Assembly (NCBI GenBank): GCA_002423435.1
Contig: DIWE01000010.1
Span: 120,554 to 184,553 of the forward strand
DNA: 64,000 bases
Reading direction: 5' to 3'
Source of the DNA: Clostridiales bacterium UBA6114
GTDB taxonomy: Bacteria > Bacillota > Clostridia > Oscillospirales > Butyricicoccaceae
In this document: piece by piece, positions 31,254 to 39,961 of the stretch
Layout of the letters: each line of letters opens with the position of its first letter
Position numbering within the stretch: the first letter of the stretch is position 1
Notes under the pieces: generated by a model
Database searches by the model: none
Seen by the model: the letters and a program-made list of their open reading frames with translations, nothing else
What the model was told of the DNA's origin: nothing
Made by a program: the position numbers and the translations under genes

Positions 31254-32209
31254 GTATCAAAATAGCAGGAACCGGAAGCTGCGTCCCATCCCTGAAAGTA
31301 GGAAACAACGACCTTTTAAGGCTTGTCGATACAAGCGACGAGTGGATTACATCCAGAACCGGAATCCACGAAAGGCGCATCCTTAAAGACGAGAGCCTTC
31401 TCGATATCGCGGAAAAAGCCGCGAATGCGGCGCTTAAAAACGCGGGAGTGGGCGCGGATGAGCTCGACATGATCCTCTGCACGACCATACAGGGCGACTA
31501 TATAACCCCGTCTCTCGCCTGTCTTTTGCAGTCGCGGATCAACGCCAAATGCCCCGCGTTCGACTTAAACGCCGCATGCTCCGGTTTTATCTATGCCCTT
31601 GATGTGGCGGCGTCCTATTTTGAAGCGAAAAAAGCGAAGAAAATTTTAGTTGTCTGCGCCGAACAGTTATCGAAATTTGTCGACTGGGAGGACCGCCGCA
31701 CCTGCGTGCTGTTTGGTGACGGCGCGGGCGCCGTCGTACTTACCGAAGGGGACGGGCTGCTTGCGATCCGCTTGAGGACGGCGGGACAGGCCGACTTTTT
31801 GAACATACCCGCGCCTTTGCCGAAAAACCCGTTTTCGGATTTTGAGGCAATTCCCCGAAAAAGCTTTCTTTCTATGAACGGACAGGAGATTTACAAGTTC
31901 GCGGTGTCGACCGTGACGGAGGACGCGGTGTTCGCGTCGGAAAAAGCGGGAATTCCTTTCAACGGCATCGATTATTTCCTGCTGCACCAGGCAAACGGCA
32001 GGATCATCGAAGCGGTTCAGACCCGGGTAAAACAGCCGAAAAGCAAGTTCCCGATGAACCTGTGCAGAATGGGAAACACCTCGTCGGCAAGCATTCCGCT
32101 GCTTTTAGACGAGTTGAACGCGGAGCATGTGCTGAAAAAGGGAGATATCCTCCTGATGAGCGCGTTCGGCGCGGGGCTCACATCAGGGGTATGCATCCTG
32201 AGATGGTAA
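31250..32209 (+). CDS. fabH: Beta-ketoacyl-ACP synthase III
   Basis: FabH (319 aa) starts fatty acid chains by condensing acyl-CoA with malonyl-ACP. The triad is Cys110 (LNAACSGFIYAL), His246 (LLHQANGRII) and Asn276 (GNTSSASIP). The N-terminal GTGSCVPSLKVGN and SDEWITSRTGIHERRI are canonical. It is translationally coupled to the regulator and followed by acpP. Confidence 0.97.
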   Translation: MSIKIAGTGSCVPSLKVGNNDLLRLVDTSDEWITSRTGIHERRILKDESLLDIAEKAANAALKNAGVGADELDMILCTTIQGDYITPSLACLLQSRINAKCPAFDLNAACSGFIYALDVAASYFEAKKAKKILVVCAEQLSKFVDWEDRRTCVLFGDGAGAVVLTEGDGLLAIRLRTAGQADFLNIPAPLPKNPFSDFEAIPRKSFLSMNGQEIYKFAVSTVTEDAVFASEKAGIPFNGIDYFLLHQANGRIIEAVQTRVKQPKSKFPMNLCRMGNTSSASIPLLLDELNAEHVLKKGDILLMSAFGAGLTSGVCILRW

Positions 32210-32262
32210 CGGCCGCTTATACTTAAAACAGGAATCAAAAAATTTTTTTGGAGGCAATCAAC

Positions 32263-32481
32263 ATGGTAATGGAAAAAATCGTAAAAATTCTGGCAGAGAA
32301 CAGAGATGTGGATCCGTCCTTGATTACGCCTGAGACAACCTTCGCGGAGCTCGGGCTCGACTCCCTCGACACGGTGGAGCTTCTGATGGCGTTTGAAGAG
32401 GAATTCGGGATTAATCTCGAAATGAGCGAGGATTTAAAAACGGTGGGAGATGTCGCAAAGCTAATCGGCGGGGAGGAATGA
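32263..32481 (+). CDS. acpP: Acyl carrier protein
   Basis: The 72-residue acidic ACP carries the growing acyl chain on 4'-phosphopantetheine at Ser34 in LGLDSLDTVELLMAFEEEF. Start ATG 32263 has TTGGAGG nine bases upstream; an earlier in-frame TTG lies inside that site. It follows fabH by 53 bases. Confidence 0.97.
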   Translation: MVMEKIVKILAENRDVDPSLITPETTFAELGLDSLDTVELLMAFEEEFGINLEMSEDLKTVGDVAKLIGGEE

Positions 32482-32489
32482 TCCCGAGC

Positions 32490-32524
32490 GGCACGGCTTT
32501 GGCTTAAAGAGCCTGCCGCGTGCC
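32490..32524 (+). terminator. Hairpin after acpP
   Basis: GGCACGGC pairs with GCCGCGTGCC with a small bulge, and an inner GGC/GCC pair closes the loop; TTTGG follows. It may attenuate transcription so that acpP is made in excess over downstream genes. From 32525 to 32748 no gene is seen; 32650-32690 has a core related to the fabF-accB repeat. Confidence 0.6.
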
Positions 32525-32748
32525 GTTTGGTACATATATGGACGGCCTGAAAAACCGCAAACTCTCCATGCAGGCGCCCGAAAAGGCCGGTTTGGGCCGG
32601 GCGCGGCGGACGGGGAGCATGAATTTTATTAAAACAGCACGTTTAATTCGGCGCGCCGCTCAGCCGTAATAAGCGGCAGCCGCGGCACAAGCCGCAAAGC
32701 CCCGGCGCTTTTTAAGGCGGTTTGTCCTTCGCGGCACGGAGTTTCATT

Positions 32749-33696
32749 ATGATTAAAACACCGCTTTGCGATATTCTCGGGATCGAGTATCCCATCATAC
32801 AGGGGGGCATGGCATGGGTCGCCGATGCAAGTCTTGCCTCGGCGGTCTCAAACGGCGGCGGACTTGGTCTGATCGCGGCCGGAAATGCGGACGCGGGCTG
32901 GCTCCGCTCGGAGATCAGGAAAGCGAAGGAGCTTACCAAAAAGCCCTTCGGCGTGAACATTATGCTTTTGAGCCCCTTTGCCGACGAGGTCGCGCGCGTC
33001 GTCATCGAGGAGAAAATCCCGGTGGTGACGACCGGGGCCGGGAACCCGGCCAAATATATGAGGGACTGGATTGCGGCTTCAATTAAGGTATTGCCCGTCG
33101 TGCCGTCCACTGCCATCGCAAAACTGGTCGAGCGCGTCGGCGCCACGGCGGTGATCGCCGAGGGCGGGGAGTCGGGCGGACATGTGGGCGAGCTCACGAC
33201 GATGGCCCTCGTCCCGCAGGTCTGTGACACCGTTAAAATCCCGGTCGTCGCGGCCGGAGGGATCGCCGACGGCAGGGGAATCGCCGCGGCGTTTATGCTC
33301 GGGGCCTGCGGCGTGCAGGTGGGCACGCGGTTTCTGGTGGCAAACGAATGCACGATCCACCAAAATTATAAAAACAAGATCTTAAAAGCAAAGGACATCG
33401 ACACCATCGTCACCGGCAAAAGGCTCGGCCATCCGGTGCGAAGCCTCAAAACCGCCTTTTCCAGGGCTTTTTTCCAGAAGGAATACGACAGCTCGATAAC
33501 TAACGAGGAGCTCGACGCCTTCGGAATCGGAGCGCTGCGCAAGGCGGCCCGGGAAGGCGACGAGAAAAACGGCTGTTTCCTGTCGGGGCAGGTGGCGTCG
33601 ATGATCAAAAAAGAGGAGCCCGCCGCGGATATGATCCGGGAGATGTTTGTAGAGGCCGAAGGAATTTTGGGCGGTGCCGGAAAATGGGTAAAGTAG
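32749..33696 (+). CDS. fabK: Enoyl-ACP reductase II (FMN-dependent)
   Basis: The protein (315 aa) catalyses the last reduction of the elongation cycle using FMN and NAD(P)H. LGIEYPIIQGGMAWVADASLASAVSNGGGLGLIA, VTTGAGNPAKYM, EGGESGGHVG and VAAGGIADGRG are nitronate-monooxygenase/FabK signatures. ATG 32749 is chosen over 32722 because homology begins with IKTPLCD. FabK replaces FabI here, as in many Firmicutes that resist triclosan. Confidence 0.95.
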   Translation: MIKTPLCDILGIEYPIIQGGMAWVADASLASAVSNGGGLGLIAAGNADAGWLRSEIRKAKELTKKPFGVNIMLLSPFADEVARVVIEEKIPVVTTGAGNPAKYMRDWIAASIKVLPVVPSTAIAKLVERVGATAVIAEGGESGGHVGELTTMALVPQVCDTVKIPVVAAGGIADGRGIAAAFMLGACGVQVGTRFLVANECTIHQNYKNKILKAKDIDTIVTGKRLGHPVRSLKTAFSRAFFQKEYDSSITNEELDAFGIGALRKAAREGDEKNGCFLSGQVASMIKKEEPAADMIREMFVEAEGILGGAGKWVK

Positions 33697-34601
33697 CGTT
33701 TGTTTTTCCGGGGCAGGGCGCGCAGTACGGCGGCATGGGCAAGGAATTGTACGAGGCCTCCGGCGCAGCGCGCGCCGTGTTTGAAATGGCGGACAAAATC
33801 CGGCCGGGCACCCTGGAACAGTGCTTTTACGGGTCGAAGGAGGAGCTCTCACAGACAATAAACACCCAGCCTTGCCTCTTTGCCGTGGACCTCGCGTGCG
33901 CCGCGGCGCTCGAAGACGCCGGGGTCAAAGCGGACGGAGCGGCCGGTTTTTCGCTCGGCGAGGTGGCGGCGGTTTCCTTCTGCGGGATGCTCGGCTTCGA
34001 GGAAGGTTTCCGGCTGGTAATCAAAAGGGCCGAGTTTATGGACGGGTGCGCGTCGGAAAACGAGGGCGCGATGGCCGCGGTGCTGAAGCTCGACAGCCGG
34101 CTTGTGGAGGGGCTCTGCGAAAAGGCGGGGGTCTATCCCGTAAACTACAACTGCCCCGGCCAGCTTGTCGCCGCGGGGACAAAAGAAGGCATCGACGAGC
34201 TTGCCGAGCTTGTGCGGCAAAACGGCGGCAAGGCGTTAAAGCTTCCCGTGAGCGGGGCGTTTCACACCCCCTATATGAAAGAGGCGTCGGATAAGCTCTG
34301 CCGGGAGGCTTCGCGCTATGAGTTTGGAGACCAGAGAATTCCCCTTTACTCAAATGTGACGGCGAGGCCGTATGGAAGGGAACCCGCCGCCATCCTTTCA
34401 AAACAGGTATCAAGCCCGGTTTTATGGCAGGAGACGATCGAGAACATGCTTTCCGACGGCTTCGACACCTTTGTGGAGGCGGGCGCCGGGAAAACGCTCT
34501 CCTCTTTTATCAAAAAAATTTCCGCGGCGGCTTTTGTTTTCAATGTTGAAAATGTCGAGAGCCTGAATGCGGCGGTATGTGCGTTAAAAGGAGGACAATA
34601 G
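33684..34601 (+). CDS. fabD: Malonyl-CoA:ACP transacylase
   Basis: This 305-residue transacylase shows VFPGQGAQYGGMGKELY, the nucleophile elbow GFSLGE (Ser about residue 92), the His in SGAFHTPYM and the C-terminal EAGAGKTLS. The residue before the nucleophile is Phe where E. coli has His; this position varies in the family. It overlaps fabK by 13 bases. It makes malonyl-ACP for FabH and FabF. Confidence 0.96.
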   Translation: MGKVAFVFPGQGAQYGGMGKELYEASGAARAVFEMADKIRPGTLEQCFYGSKEELSQTINTQPCLFAVDLACAAALEDAGVKADGAAGFSLGEVAAVSFCGMLGFEEGFRLVIKRAEFMDGCASENEGAMAAVLKLDSRLVEGLCEKAGVYPVNYNCPGQLVAAGTKEGIDELAELVRQNGGKALKLPVSGAFHTPYMKEASDKLCREASRYEFGDQRIPLYSNVTARPYGREPAAILSKQVSSPVLWQETIENMLSDGFDTFVEAGAGKTLSSFIKKISAAAFVFNVENVESLNAAVCALKGGQ

Positions 34602-35342
34602 ATGCTGAGCGGAAAAGTAGCGGTCGTAACGGGCGGATCAAGAGGGATCGGCAGGGCAATCGCGCTGAAAATGGCGGAGGCGGGCGCGTCGGTCGCCGTG
34701 ATTTACGCGGGAAACCGCGACGCGGCCGAAGAGGTCTGCGAAAAAGCGCGAGAATTCGGCGTCGAAGCCTTCTGCTTTCAGTGCGACGTCTCCGATTTCT
34801 CAAAATCGAAGGAAACGGTCAATGAGATCATCTTAAAACTCGGCGGCATCGATATTCTGGTAAACAACGCCGGCATCAAAATCGACAAGCTGGTTTTGCA
34901 GATGACCGGGGACGATTTTGAAAAGGTGCTGGACGTAAACTTAAAAGGCGCTTTCCATATGATCAAGCATGTCTACGGCCACCTCGCGAAAAAGCGCGCC
35001 GGCAGGATCATAAACATCGCCTCCGTCGCGGGGCTTATGGGAAACGCGGGCCAGGCCAACTACGCGTCCGCGAAAGCGGGGATGATCGGCCTCACGAAAA
35101 CCGTCGCAAAGGAGCTCGCGTCGAGAAACGTGACCTGCAACGCGATCGCGCCGGGGTTTATCGAAACCGATATGACGGACACCCTAAGTCCCGCCTTAAA
35201 GGAGCAGGCGCAAAACGCGATTCCGCTGAAAAGGATGGGAAAGCCCGAGGATGTCGCGAACCTCGCCGTGTTTCTGGCGTCCGACCTCGCCCAGTATATA
35301 ACCGGCGAGGTCGTGAAGGTCGACGGAGGGCTCTGTATTTAA
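34602..35342 (+). CDS. fabG: 3-oxoacyl-ACP reductase
   Basis: The 246-residue SDR has TGGSRGIGRAIA for NADPH binding, NNAG, and the catalytic Ser141, Tyr154 and Lys158 (NYASAKAGMIG). The C-terminus AQYITGEVVKVDGG is typical FabG. The gene begins directly after the fabD stop codon (TAG ATG), with AGGAGGAC inside fabD. Confidence 0.97.
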   Translation: MLSGKVAVVTGGSRGIGRAIALKMAEAGASVAVIYAGNRDAAEEVCEKAREFGVEAFCFQCDVSDFSKSKETVNEIILKLGGIDILVNNAGIKIDKLVLQMTGDDFEKVLDVNLKGAFHMIKHVYGHLAKKRAGRIINIASVAGLMGNAGQANYASAKAGMIGLTKTVAKELASRNVTCNAIAPGFIETDMTDTLSPALKEQAQNAIPLKRMGKPEDVANLAVFLASDLAQYITGEVVKVDGGLCI

Positions 35343-35376
35343 CCGCATGACATTAAGCGCAGAAATGGGGAAATTT

Positions 35377-36603
35377 ATGAGAAGAGTGGCAGTAACGGGA
35401 CTTGGCGTCATTTCTCCCGTCGGCAACGAGCTGAAAAGCTTTTGGGATAATCTTGTCGCGGGCAAATGCGGCGTTGATTTCATCACAAGGTTTGATACAA
35501 CCGGTTATAAGGTGAGAATCGCGGCCGAGGTAAAGAATTTTGACCCCTTGCTCTATATGGACAAAAACGAGGTCAGAAGGAGCGACCTGTACACGCAGTA
35601 CGCCCTCGCTGCGGCAGCACAGGCGATGGAGGACAGCAGGCTTTCAGGGACAATAGATCCCGAGCGGCTGGGCGTCTATGTCGGTTCCGGCATCGGCGGC
35701 ATGGTGACGTTTATAAACGAGACCGAAAAGCTTCTGACAAAAGGGCCGTCAAGAGTTTCTCCCTTTTTTATCCCGACCATGATCGGAAATATTGCGGCGG
35801 GGTCCATCGCGATCCGATACGGGGCGACGGGCCCGAGCCTGCCGGTTGTAACCGCGTGCGCGACCTCGACAAACGCGCTCGGGGAAGCCTTCCGCGCGAT
35901 CCGCCACGGTTATGCCGACGCGATCATCGCGGGCGGAGCGGAGGCGACGATCACGCCGCTCGCGGTCGCAGGCTTTACAAACTGCATGGCGCTTTCGACG
36001 AAGAACGATCCGCAGAGAAGCTCGATCCCCTTTGACAAGGAGCGCGACGGCTTTGTCATGGGCGAGGGCGCGGGGATCGTGATTCTGGAGGAGTACGAGC
36101 GCGCCGTAAAAAGAGGGGCGAGGATCTACGCCGAAATCACGGGCTACGGCAATACCTGCGACGCCCACCATATCACGGCGCCCCAACCGGAGGGAGCCTC
36201 AGCCTCGCGCGCGATCGCGCTTGCGATGGAGGAAGCGGGCATTTCCTCGGGCGAAAAGCTTTACGTAAACGCCCATGGGACGGGCACGCCCCTAAACGAC
36301 AAATCGGAGACGCTCGCAATCAAAAAAGCGCTGAAGGACGGCGCGTACAAGGCGCTTATCAGCTCGACCAAATCCATGACCGGCCATATGCTCGGCGCGG
36401 CGGGCGGCGTCGAGGCGATTGCGTGCATTATGGCGCTTGTCACCGGGTGCATTCCGCCGACGATCGGGTACAAAGAGCCGGACCCGGACTGCGATTTAAG
36501 TTATGTGCCGAACGTATCCTGTAAAGCCGACCCCAAAAGGGCCCTTTCGATCTCGCTCGGATTCGGGGGCCACAACGCCTGTCTCGCCTTTCAAAAGGCA
36601 TAA
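35377..36603 (+). CDS. fabF: Beta-ketoacyl-ACP synthase II
   Basis: FabF (408 aa) elongates acyl-ACP. The active site is Cys161 (TACATSTNALG), His300 (NAHGTGTPLND) and His337 (KSMTGHMLGAAGG). ATG 35377 (MRRVAVTGLG) is chosen over the frame's first ATG at 35347. It is followed by a 268-base spacer with two tandem repeats before accB. Confidence 0.97.
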   Translation: MRRVAVTGLGVISPVGNELKSFWDNLVAGKCGVDFITRFDTTGYKVRIAAEVKNFDPLLYMDKNEVRRSDLYTQYALAAAAQAMEDSRLSGTIDPERLGVYVGSGIGGMVTFINETEKLLTKGPSRVSPFFIPTMIGNIAAGSIAIRYGATGPSLPVVTACATSTNALGEAFRAIRHGYADAIIAGGAEATITPLAVAGFTNCMALSTKNDPQRSSIPFDKERDGFVMGEGAGIVILEEYERAVKRGARIYAEITGYGNTCDAHHITAPQPEGASASRAIALAMEEAGISSGEKLYVNAHGTGTPLNDKSETLAIKKALKDGAYKALISSTKSMTGHMLGAAGGVEAIACIMALVTGCIPPTIGYKEPDPDCDLSYVPNVSCKADPKRALSISLGFGGHNACLAFQKA

Positions 36604-36606
36604 GGA

Positions 36607-36868
36607 GTTCGTGAATTACACGAACATTGATAAAAGGCGTGCCGCTCGCCAGCGGCAACCGCGGCACATGCCAAAAACCTCCATTCGCATGTGAGGTTTT
36701 TGATAGTTGATATGTTCGCGGAGCGAATGGAGGTTCGTGTGAAAAATCACACGAACAATTAATAAAGGGCGTGCCGCTCGCCTAGCGGCAACCGCGACAC
36801 ATGCCAAAAACCTCCATTCGCATGTGAGGTTTTTGATAAATGATTTGTTCGCGGAGCGAATGGAGGTT
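36607..36868. repeat. Two tandem copies of a 132-133 bp hairpin repeat in the fabF-accB spacer
   Basis: The two copies (about 36607-36734 and 36733-36868) align almost base for base with an offset of 132-133. Each holds a TTCGTG/CACGAA hairpin, a GTGCCGC...GCGGCAC structure and a long arm pair AACCTCCATTCGC/GCGAATGGAGGTT. In the second copy the right arm includes the GGAGG site of accB, so the hairpin would hide it. The first copy also has a GGAGG but leads only to a seven-codon GTG frame. No other gene is present in this spacer. Confidence 0.9.
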
Positions 36869-36871
36869 TAT

Positions 36872-37321
36872 ATGGACTTAAAAGAGATCAAAAATCTTGT
36901 CAGGTTGTTTCAGGAAACCGACATAAACGTGCTTGAAGTCTGTGAGGACGGGAAAAAGGTGCGCCTTGAGAAGAACGCACATACGGCCGGCCCGGCGGTC
37001 ACCCTATGCCCGCCCGGTCCGGGCCCCGGCAAAGCCCCGGCGGGCGGGAGCGCGCCGCAGCTTTCCGGCGGCGTCGACTTTAACCGGATCAAAGAGGTCA
37101 AATCGCCGATGATCGGCGTATTCTACAAGGCGCCCGCAGAGGACGCCGAGCCGTTTGTCAAAATCGGGGACAAAATCAAAAAGGGCGACGTGCTGTGCAT
37201 TATCGAGGCCATGAAGCTGATGAACGAAATCTGCGCCGAGGAAGACGGGGAAATCATCGATATCTGCGCCGAAAACGGGCAGATCGTCGAGTACGGCCAG
37301 ACAATATTTAAGATTTTTTAG
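36872..37321 (+). CDS. accB: Biotin carboxyl carrier protein of acetyl-CoA carboxylase
   Basis: The 149-residue BCCP has an N-terminal dimer helix (LKEIKNLVRLFQETDINVLEV), a Pro/Gly/Ala linker (residues 45-68) and a biotinyl domain with Lys115 in EAMKLMNE. ATG 36872 has GGAGG five bases upstream, placed in a potential sequestering hairpin. Upstream in-frame ATG 36860 lies inside that site and is unlikely. Confidence 0.96.
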   Translation: MDLKEIKNLVRLFQETDINVLEVCEDGKKVRLEKNAHTAGPAVTLCPPGPGPGKAPAGGSAPQLSGGVDFNRIKEVKSPMIGVFYKAPAEDAEPFVKIGDKIKKGDVLCIIEAMKLMNEICAEEDGEIIDICAENGQIVEYGQTIFKIF

Positions 37322-37330
37322 GTGCTTTCT

Positions 37331-37750
37331 ATGAATAAAGAGGAATTAAAGGCCATCCTTCCGCACAGGGAGCCGATGCTCCTGATCGACGAGGCGGCCG
37401 TCGGGGATGACGGCAAGGCTTACGGAAAATATACGGTGCGGGGCGACGAGTGGTTCTTGCAGGGCCACTTCCCGGAAAGGCCGGTCGTCCCCGGCGTCAT
37501 CCAGTGCGAGATGCTTGCGCAGACCTGCTGCGTCCTGATGTCGGAAAACATCAAGGGCAATACCCCGCTTTTTACGGGCATCGACAAGCTGCGGTTTCGG
37601 GGCATGGTTCTGCCCGGAGATACGATCAGCTTCGTCTGCGGCATCGAAAAAAGCAAGCCCCCCTTTTATTTCGCAAAAGGGAGCGGATACGTAAACGGGA
37701 AACTGTGCGTAAGCGGAGAATTCTCATTTGCTCTTGTAAAGGGAGTGTAG
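37331..37750 (+). CDS. fabZ: 3-hydroxyacyl-ACP dehydratase
   Basis: FabZ (139 aa) has the hot-dog fold with His46 in GHFPERPVVPGV and Glu60 in QCEMLAQ, plus the N-terminal LPHREPMLLID. ATG 37331 follows AGGTG. The gene sits between accB and accC, the usual clostridial order. Confidence 0.96.
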   Translation: MNKEELKAILPHREPMLLIDEAAVGDDGKAYGKYTVRGDEWFLQGHFPERPVVPGVIQCEMLAQTCCVLMSENIKGNTPLFTGIDKLRFRGMVLPGDTISFVCGIEKSKPPFYFAKGSGYVNGKLCVSGEFSFALVKGV

Positions 37751-37753
37751 CGG

Positions 37754-39088
37754 TTGTTTAAGAAATTGCTGATCGCAAACCGCGGTGAGATCGCGGTCAG
37801 GATCATTCGCGCCTGCAAGGAAATGGGCATCCAGTCGGTCGCCGTTTTCTCGGAGGCCGACGCGGATTCGCTCCACGTATCCTTGGCAGACGAAAGCTAC
37901 TGCATCGGGCCCGCCTTCGTCAAAGACAGCTATTTAAACAGCGCGGCGATTCTCTCCACAGCCCTCGCCTGCCATGCGGAGGCGATTCATCCCGGCTACG
38001 GCCTTTTGTCCGAAAATGCCGGGTTCGCCGGGCTTTGCGCGCAACACGGGATCACGTTTGTCGGCCCTCCGGCGGAGGTGATCTCGAAAATGGGGGACAA
38101 AATCGAAGCGAGAAAAACCATGAAAGGCGCCGAGGTCCCCGTAATCCCGGGCTGCGACGCGGTTTTTGAGCCGGATGCCGCCGCGCAGGAGGCAAAGAAA
38201 ATCGGATATCCCCTTCTGATCAAGGCCCGCTCCGGCGGGGGCGGCAGGGGAATCCGTCTCGTGCGGGAGGAAACGGAATTTGCGCGCGCCTATTCCGCCG
38301 CCTCGGCCGAGGCAAAAGCCGCCTTTGGCGACGAGGCCGTGTATCTTGAAAAGTTTCTGTCCCCCGCAAAACATATCGAGATCCAGCTTCTCTGCGACAA
38401 TTTCGGCAACATTGTGTGCCTGGGCGAGCGCGAGTGCTCGATCCAGAGAAAAAACCAAAAGCTGATCGAAGAGAGCCCGAGCCCTGCGATTACGGACGAA
38501 ATCCGCAGGGCGATGTGCGACGCGTCTATGAAAGCGGCCGCCGCGGTATCGTACCGGGGGGCGGGAACCATCGAGTACCTGCTCGACCGGGACGGGAAGT
38601 TTTGTTTTATGGAGATGAACACAAGGCTGCAGGTCGAGCACCCGGTGACCGAGATGGTGACGGGCATCGACCTCGTCAAATGGCAACTGAGGATCGCGTC
38701 GGGCATGCCGCTCGATTTTGCGAGCGAGGAGGCGGCTTTGCGGGGGCACGCGATCGAATGCAGGATAAACGCCGAAAACCCGTCGGAGAATTTTCGCCCG
38801 TCAAGCGGGAAGATCACCCTTCTGCATATCCCGAGCGGGCCGTGGGTACGCTTTGACACCGCGCTCTATCAGGATTACACTGTGCCGCCGTTTTATGATT
38901 CCCTGGTCGGGAAGCTGATTGTCCACGCGAAAACCAGAGAGGAAGCGATCCGGAAAATGCGCTCCTCCCTGTGCGAGCTCGTGATCGAGGGAATCGACCA
39001 CAACCGGGAGTATCAGATGGAGCTTCTGTCAAGCGAGGAGTTTGAATCGGGAGCGTATACGACCGATACATTTGCGAATCGGGGGTAA
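37754..39088 (+). CDS. accC: Biotin carboxylase subunit of acetyl-CoA carboxylase
   Basis: The 444-residue ATP-grasp enzyme carboxylates BCCP-biotin. KKLLIANRGEIAVRIIRACKEMGI, the glycine loop KARSGGGGRGIR, the EMNTRLQVEHPVTEM metal site and the C-terminal region are complete. It starts at TTG 37754, four bases after fabZ, with GGGAG upstream. Confidence 0.97.
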   Translation: MFKKLLIANRGEIAVRIIRACKEMGIQSVAVFSEADADSLHVSLADESYCIGPAFVKDSYLNSAAILSTALACHAEAIHPGYGLLSENAGFAGLCAQHGITFVGPPAEVISKMGDKIEARKTMKGAEVPVIPGCDAVFEPDAAAQEAKKIGYPLLIKARSGGGGRGIRLVREETEFARAYSAASAEAKAAFGDEAVYLEKFLSPAKHIEIQLLCDNFGNIVCLGERECSIQRKNQKLIEESPSPAITDEIRRAMCDASMKAAAAVSYRGAGTIEYLLDRDGKFCFMEMNTRLQVEHPVTEMVTGIDLVKWQLRIASGMPLDFASEEAALRGHAIECRINAENPSENFRPSSGKITLLHIPSGPWVRFDTALYQDYTVPPFYDSLVGKLIVHAKTREEAIRKMRSSLCELVIEGIDHNREYQMELLSSEEFESGAYTTDTFANRG

Positions 39089-39091
39089 GAC

Positions 39092-39961
39092 ATGTTAAAA
39101 CGAGGAATCTTCAAAAGCCCCAGGAATACGCTGGAAGGAAACGCGAAGCTCGGAAAAAGCCTTGCGCCGGCATCGCCCGACGAAATGTCGATCCAGTGCC
39201 CGTCCTGCAAAAAGGCGCTTCTTTCGGGTGAGCTTTCAGAAAATTTGAATGTATGCAGGCATTGCGGGTACCACTTCCGGATGAACGCAAGGCAGAGAAT
39301 TCATATGATCGCCGATCCGGACACGTTTTGCGAGTCGGATAAGGACCTCGAATCTGTAAATCTCCTTGATTTCCCGGAGTATGACCGGAAGCTGAATAAC
39401 GCGCGCCTGGAAAGCGCCGAAAAGGACGCGGTGGTGTGCGGGACGTGTGAAATCGGCGGCTGTCGGTGCTGCCTGTTTGTCATGGAGCCGTATTTCATGA
39501 TAGGCAGCATGGGCATCGTCGTCGGGGAAAAAATCACAAGGCTTTTCGAGTATGCCACCGAGCACTCCCTGCCGGTTATCGGTTTTACGGTATCAGGCGG
39601 GGCGAGGATGCAGGAAGGTATCCTGTCTCTGATGCAGATGGCAAAGACGAGCGGCGCCGTCAAGAGGCACAGCGACACGGGAAATTTATACATGGCGGTA
39701 CTGACCGACCCGACGAGCGGCGGAGTGACCGCGAGTTTTGCGACGGAGGGCGACATTATCATCGGGGAGCCGGGAGCGTTTATCGGGTTTACAGGGCCCA
39801 GGGTGATCGAGCAGACGATTCGGCAGAAGCTTCCGCAGGGCTTTCAGCGGGCCGAGTTTCTCCTTGAAAAGGGGTTTTTAGACGCAATCGTCGACCGCAG
39901 AGAGCAAAAGAGCTATTTGTCGCGTCTCTTATTACTTCACGGGCAGGGAGGGCAGTCATGA
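39092..39961 (+). CDS. accD: Acetyl-CoA carboxylase carboxyltransferase subunit beta
   Basis: This 289-residue subunit has the zinc ribbon CPSCKK...CRHCGYHF (about residues 36-58) and crotonase-like core SGGARMQEGILSLMQMAKTS and DPTSGGVTASFA. It starts three bases after the accC stop and its end overlaps accA by four bases. Confidence 0.97.
   Translation: MLKRGIFKSPRNTLEGNAKLGKSLAPASPDEMSIQCPSCKKALLSGELSENLNVCRHCGYHFRMNARQRIHMIADPDTFCESDKDLESVNLLDFPEYDRKLNNARLESAEKDAVVCGTCEIGGCRCCLFVMEPYFMIGSMGIVVGEKITRLFEYATEHSLPVIGFTVSGGARMQEGILSLMQMAKTSGAVKRHSDTGNLYMAVLTDPTSGGVTASFATEGDIIIGEPGAFIGFTGPRVIEQTIRQKLPQGFQRAEFLLEKGFLDAIVDRREQKSYLSRLLLLHGQGGQS

Noticed and set aside
37934..38749. 271-codon minus-strand frame opposite accC
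   Set aside because: Antisense shadow of biotin carboxylase; no ribosome site or recognisable motif.
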